This document shows, one piece after another, positions 7,535 through 8,164 of a stretch of DNA of 8,164 bases; within the stretch, counting starts at the first letter, position 1; each line of letters opens with the position of its first letter. The translations under genes and the position numbers were made by a program. Below the pieces are notes generated by a model. It was not told the origin of the DNA. It did no database searches and was given only the letters and a program-made list of their open reading frames with translations. The stretch is from an uncultured Collinsella sp. (GTDB taxonomy: Bacteria; Actinomycetota; Coriobacteriia; Coriobacteriales; Coriobacteriaceae): positions 1 through 8,164 of the forward strand of contig CABSMN010000041.1 of the NCBI GenBank assembly GCA_902478765.1, given 5' to 3'.

Positions 7535-7540
7535 CTCCTT
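7535..7540 (-). promoter_or_regulatory. Ribosome binding site of the DUF3284-type gene
   Basis: AAGGAG on the minus strand, five bases before ATG 7527-7529. This strong site shows that the true start is here, in the first of the two frames, and not at the internal ATG (7484-7486) of the downstream frame. It is direct support that the two frames are one broken gene. Confidence 0.8.
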
Positions 7541-7562
7541 ATTCGCTTGAACCGTTCGAGCC

Positions 7563-7568
7563 ATTGTA
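7563..7568 (-). promoter_or_regulatory. Possible -10 element for the DUF3284-type gene
   Basis: TACAAT on the minus strand, 34 bases before the start, within the 135-bp gap after the AddA-like gene. The sequence at the expected -35 distance is poor, so the call is tentative. Confidence 0.3.
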
Positions 7569-7594
7569 CCGCCCCAGGCTCTCCCATGCGTTGC

Positions 7595-7648
7595 GGTGCC
7601 ATTTGGACGATTGAGGGCCTTACGGCCGAAAACCAACCAAATAGCACC
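7595..7648. repeat. Long imperfect inverted repeat with a nested hairpin between the AddA-like and DUF3284-type genes
   Basis: GGTGCCATTTGG (7595-7606) pairs with CCAAATAGCACC (7637-7648): 11 of 12 positions are Watson-Crick, and on the minus-strand transcript the remaining one is a G-U wobble. Inside it, GGCC (7616-7619) and GGCC (7624-7627) form a second small hairpin with a TTAC loop. It starts 16 bases after the stop of the AddA-like gene. It may stabilise the 3' end or act as a terminator, but no T-run follows the stem in either direction. Confidence 0.5.
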
Positions 7649-7664
7649 ATAAAGCCTGAGGTGG

Positions 7665-8128
7665 CTAAAGGTTGTAGGTGACTACTTGAGGTTCGGCGGG
7701 TTTGACGAAGATGGTTGGATCCGGCTGCTCCGCGCGGACGAACTTGACGGTCACGGCCTCAAAGCCCGCCTTGTGCAGAACATCAGCGTAGACGCGCGCC
7801 TGCAGGGCGTGCTTCTCCTGCAGCTGATCCGGCGTCTCGTCCGGTGTGCCGCCCGTCTTGTAGTCGATGACCAGCGCGCGCGACGGATCGGCCGGGTCGG
7901 TTGCCAAAGCGTCGATGGCGCCCTCGGCATATGCACCGTAGCGGGCAATGTCCTTGTCCTCACAGCCCAGCGAAAAGAACGGCACCTCGGCGCGAACGCA
8001 CGGCCACGCGAGCAGGTCGGCACGAACAGCCGACTTGAGCCAGCGGTCCAGGGCAACGTCGAAGCGTTCGCGCTGCTCCGGCGTCAGGCGCCACAAGCGT
8101 GCCAGCGCATCGGCGCGCACAGCGGGCA
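7665..8128 (-). CDS. addA: C-terminal PD-(D/E)XK nuclease domain of an AddA-like helicase-nuclease (5' part missing)
   Basis: About 154 C-terminal residues ending in TAG (7665-7667). The order of motifs is that of the RecB/AddA nuclease family: an acidic residue in R-x-E-V-P-F-F, an Asp in EGAIDAL, then the core IDYKTG with Asp and Lys, then Q-x-x-x-Y (QARVY) in a helix. In AddAB this nuclease degrades one strand during double-strand-break processing, ahead of RecA loading; the helicase motor is N-terminal and absent here because the contig ends. The apparent GTG at 8127-8129 is not a start: its codon spans the genome-adapter junction, and the in-frame TAA just upstream (8136-8138) is adapter. 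The true gene should extend well beyond the window. Another RecB-family nuclease, or AddB, is less likely but not excluded without the motor region. Confidence 0.68.
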
Positions 8129-8164
8129 CTGTCTCTTATACACATCTGACGCTGCCGACGAAGC
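8129..8164 (+). other. Sequencing adapter: Nextera transposon end and read-through
   Basis: Bases 8129-8147 are exactly CTGTCTCTTATACACATCT, the 19-base Tn5 mosaic end used in tagmentation libraries. Bases 8148-8161 are GACGCTGCCGACGA, the next part of the same Illumina adapter on the i5 side, and the last three bases fall where an index would begin. This is not biological DNA and not a natural Tn5 insertion, because natural Tn5 would not be followed by this linker. The C at 8129 could be genomic or adapter. Confidence 0.98.

Noticed and set aside
8129..8147. Natural Tn5/IS50 mosaic end marking a transposon
   Set aside because: The bases after it are Illumina adapter and not IS50 sequence, so it is a library artefact.

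Overview
The window looks like ordinary chromosome from a high-GC actinobacterium, most likely a Coriobacteriia member of the Collinsella type. This rests on sampled GC of about 60-67% in the housekeeping genes, the style of the DnaE sequence, and an AddA-like nuclease end next to dnaE. The genus is inferred from general familiarity, not from a search. Every gene I can support lies on the minus strand, so transcription runs from high to low coordinates.

In the order of transcription the layout is as follows. (1) 8129-8164 is not genomic: it is Nextera transposon-end adapter sequence joined to the end of the contig. (2) 7665-8128 is the C-terminal PD-(D/E)XK nuclease part of an AddA-like helicase-nuclease, cut by that contig end. 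(3) 7022-7529 is a DUF3284-type small protein whose reading frame is broken by one frameshift near 7390. (4) 5719-6918 is a 12-TM-class MFS transporter with clearly lower GC (about 47% in a sampled line), followed by an overlapping unrecognised 49-codon ORF at 5586-5735; together they look like a small acquired insert. (5) 1676-5479 is dnaE, a complete replicative DNA polymerase III alpha subunit with an intact-looking PHP metal site and two lineage-type insertions. (6) 1-1647 is the N-terminal 549 codons of a SWIM zinc-finger protein, probably an SNF2-family helicase, which runs off the left edge. It starts 28 bp after the dnaE stop and is probably co-transcribed with it.

The biology is mainly DNA replication and repair (DnaE, an AddA-like nuclease, a probable SNF2 remodeller), interrupted by an accessory transporter and a broken small gene. 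I see no CRISPR array, tRNA, rRNA, transposase, phage gene or defence cassette, and no convincing new system. The points most worth a second look are the adapter at the right end, the frameshift in the DUF3284 gene, the low-GC insert with its small overlapping ORF, and the long charged insertion in the DnaE PHP domain.
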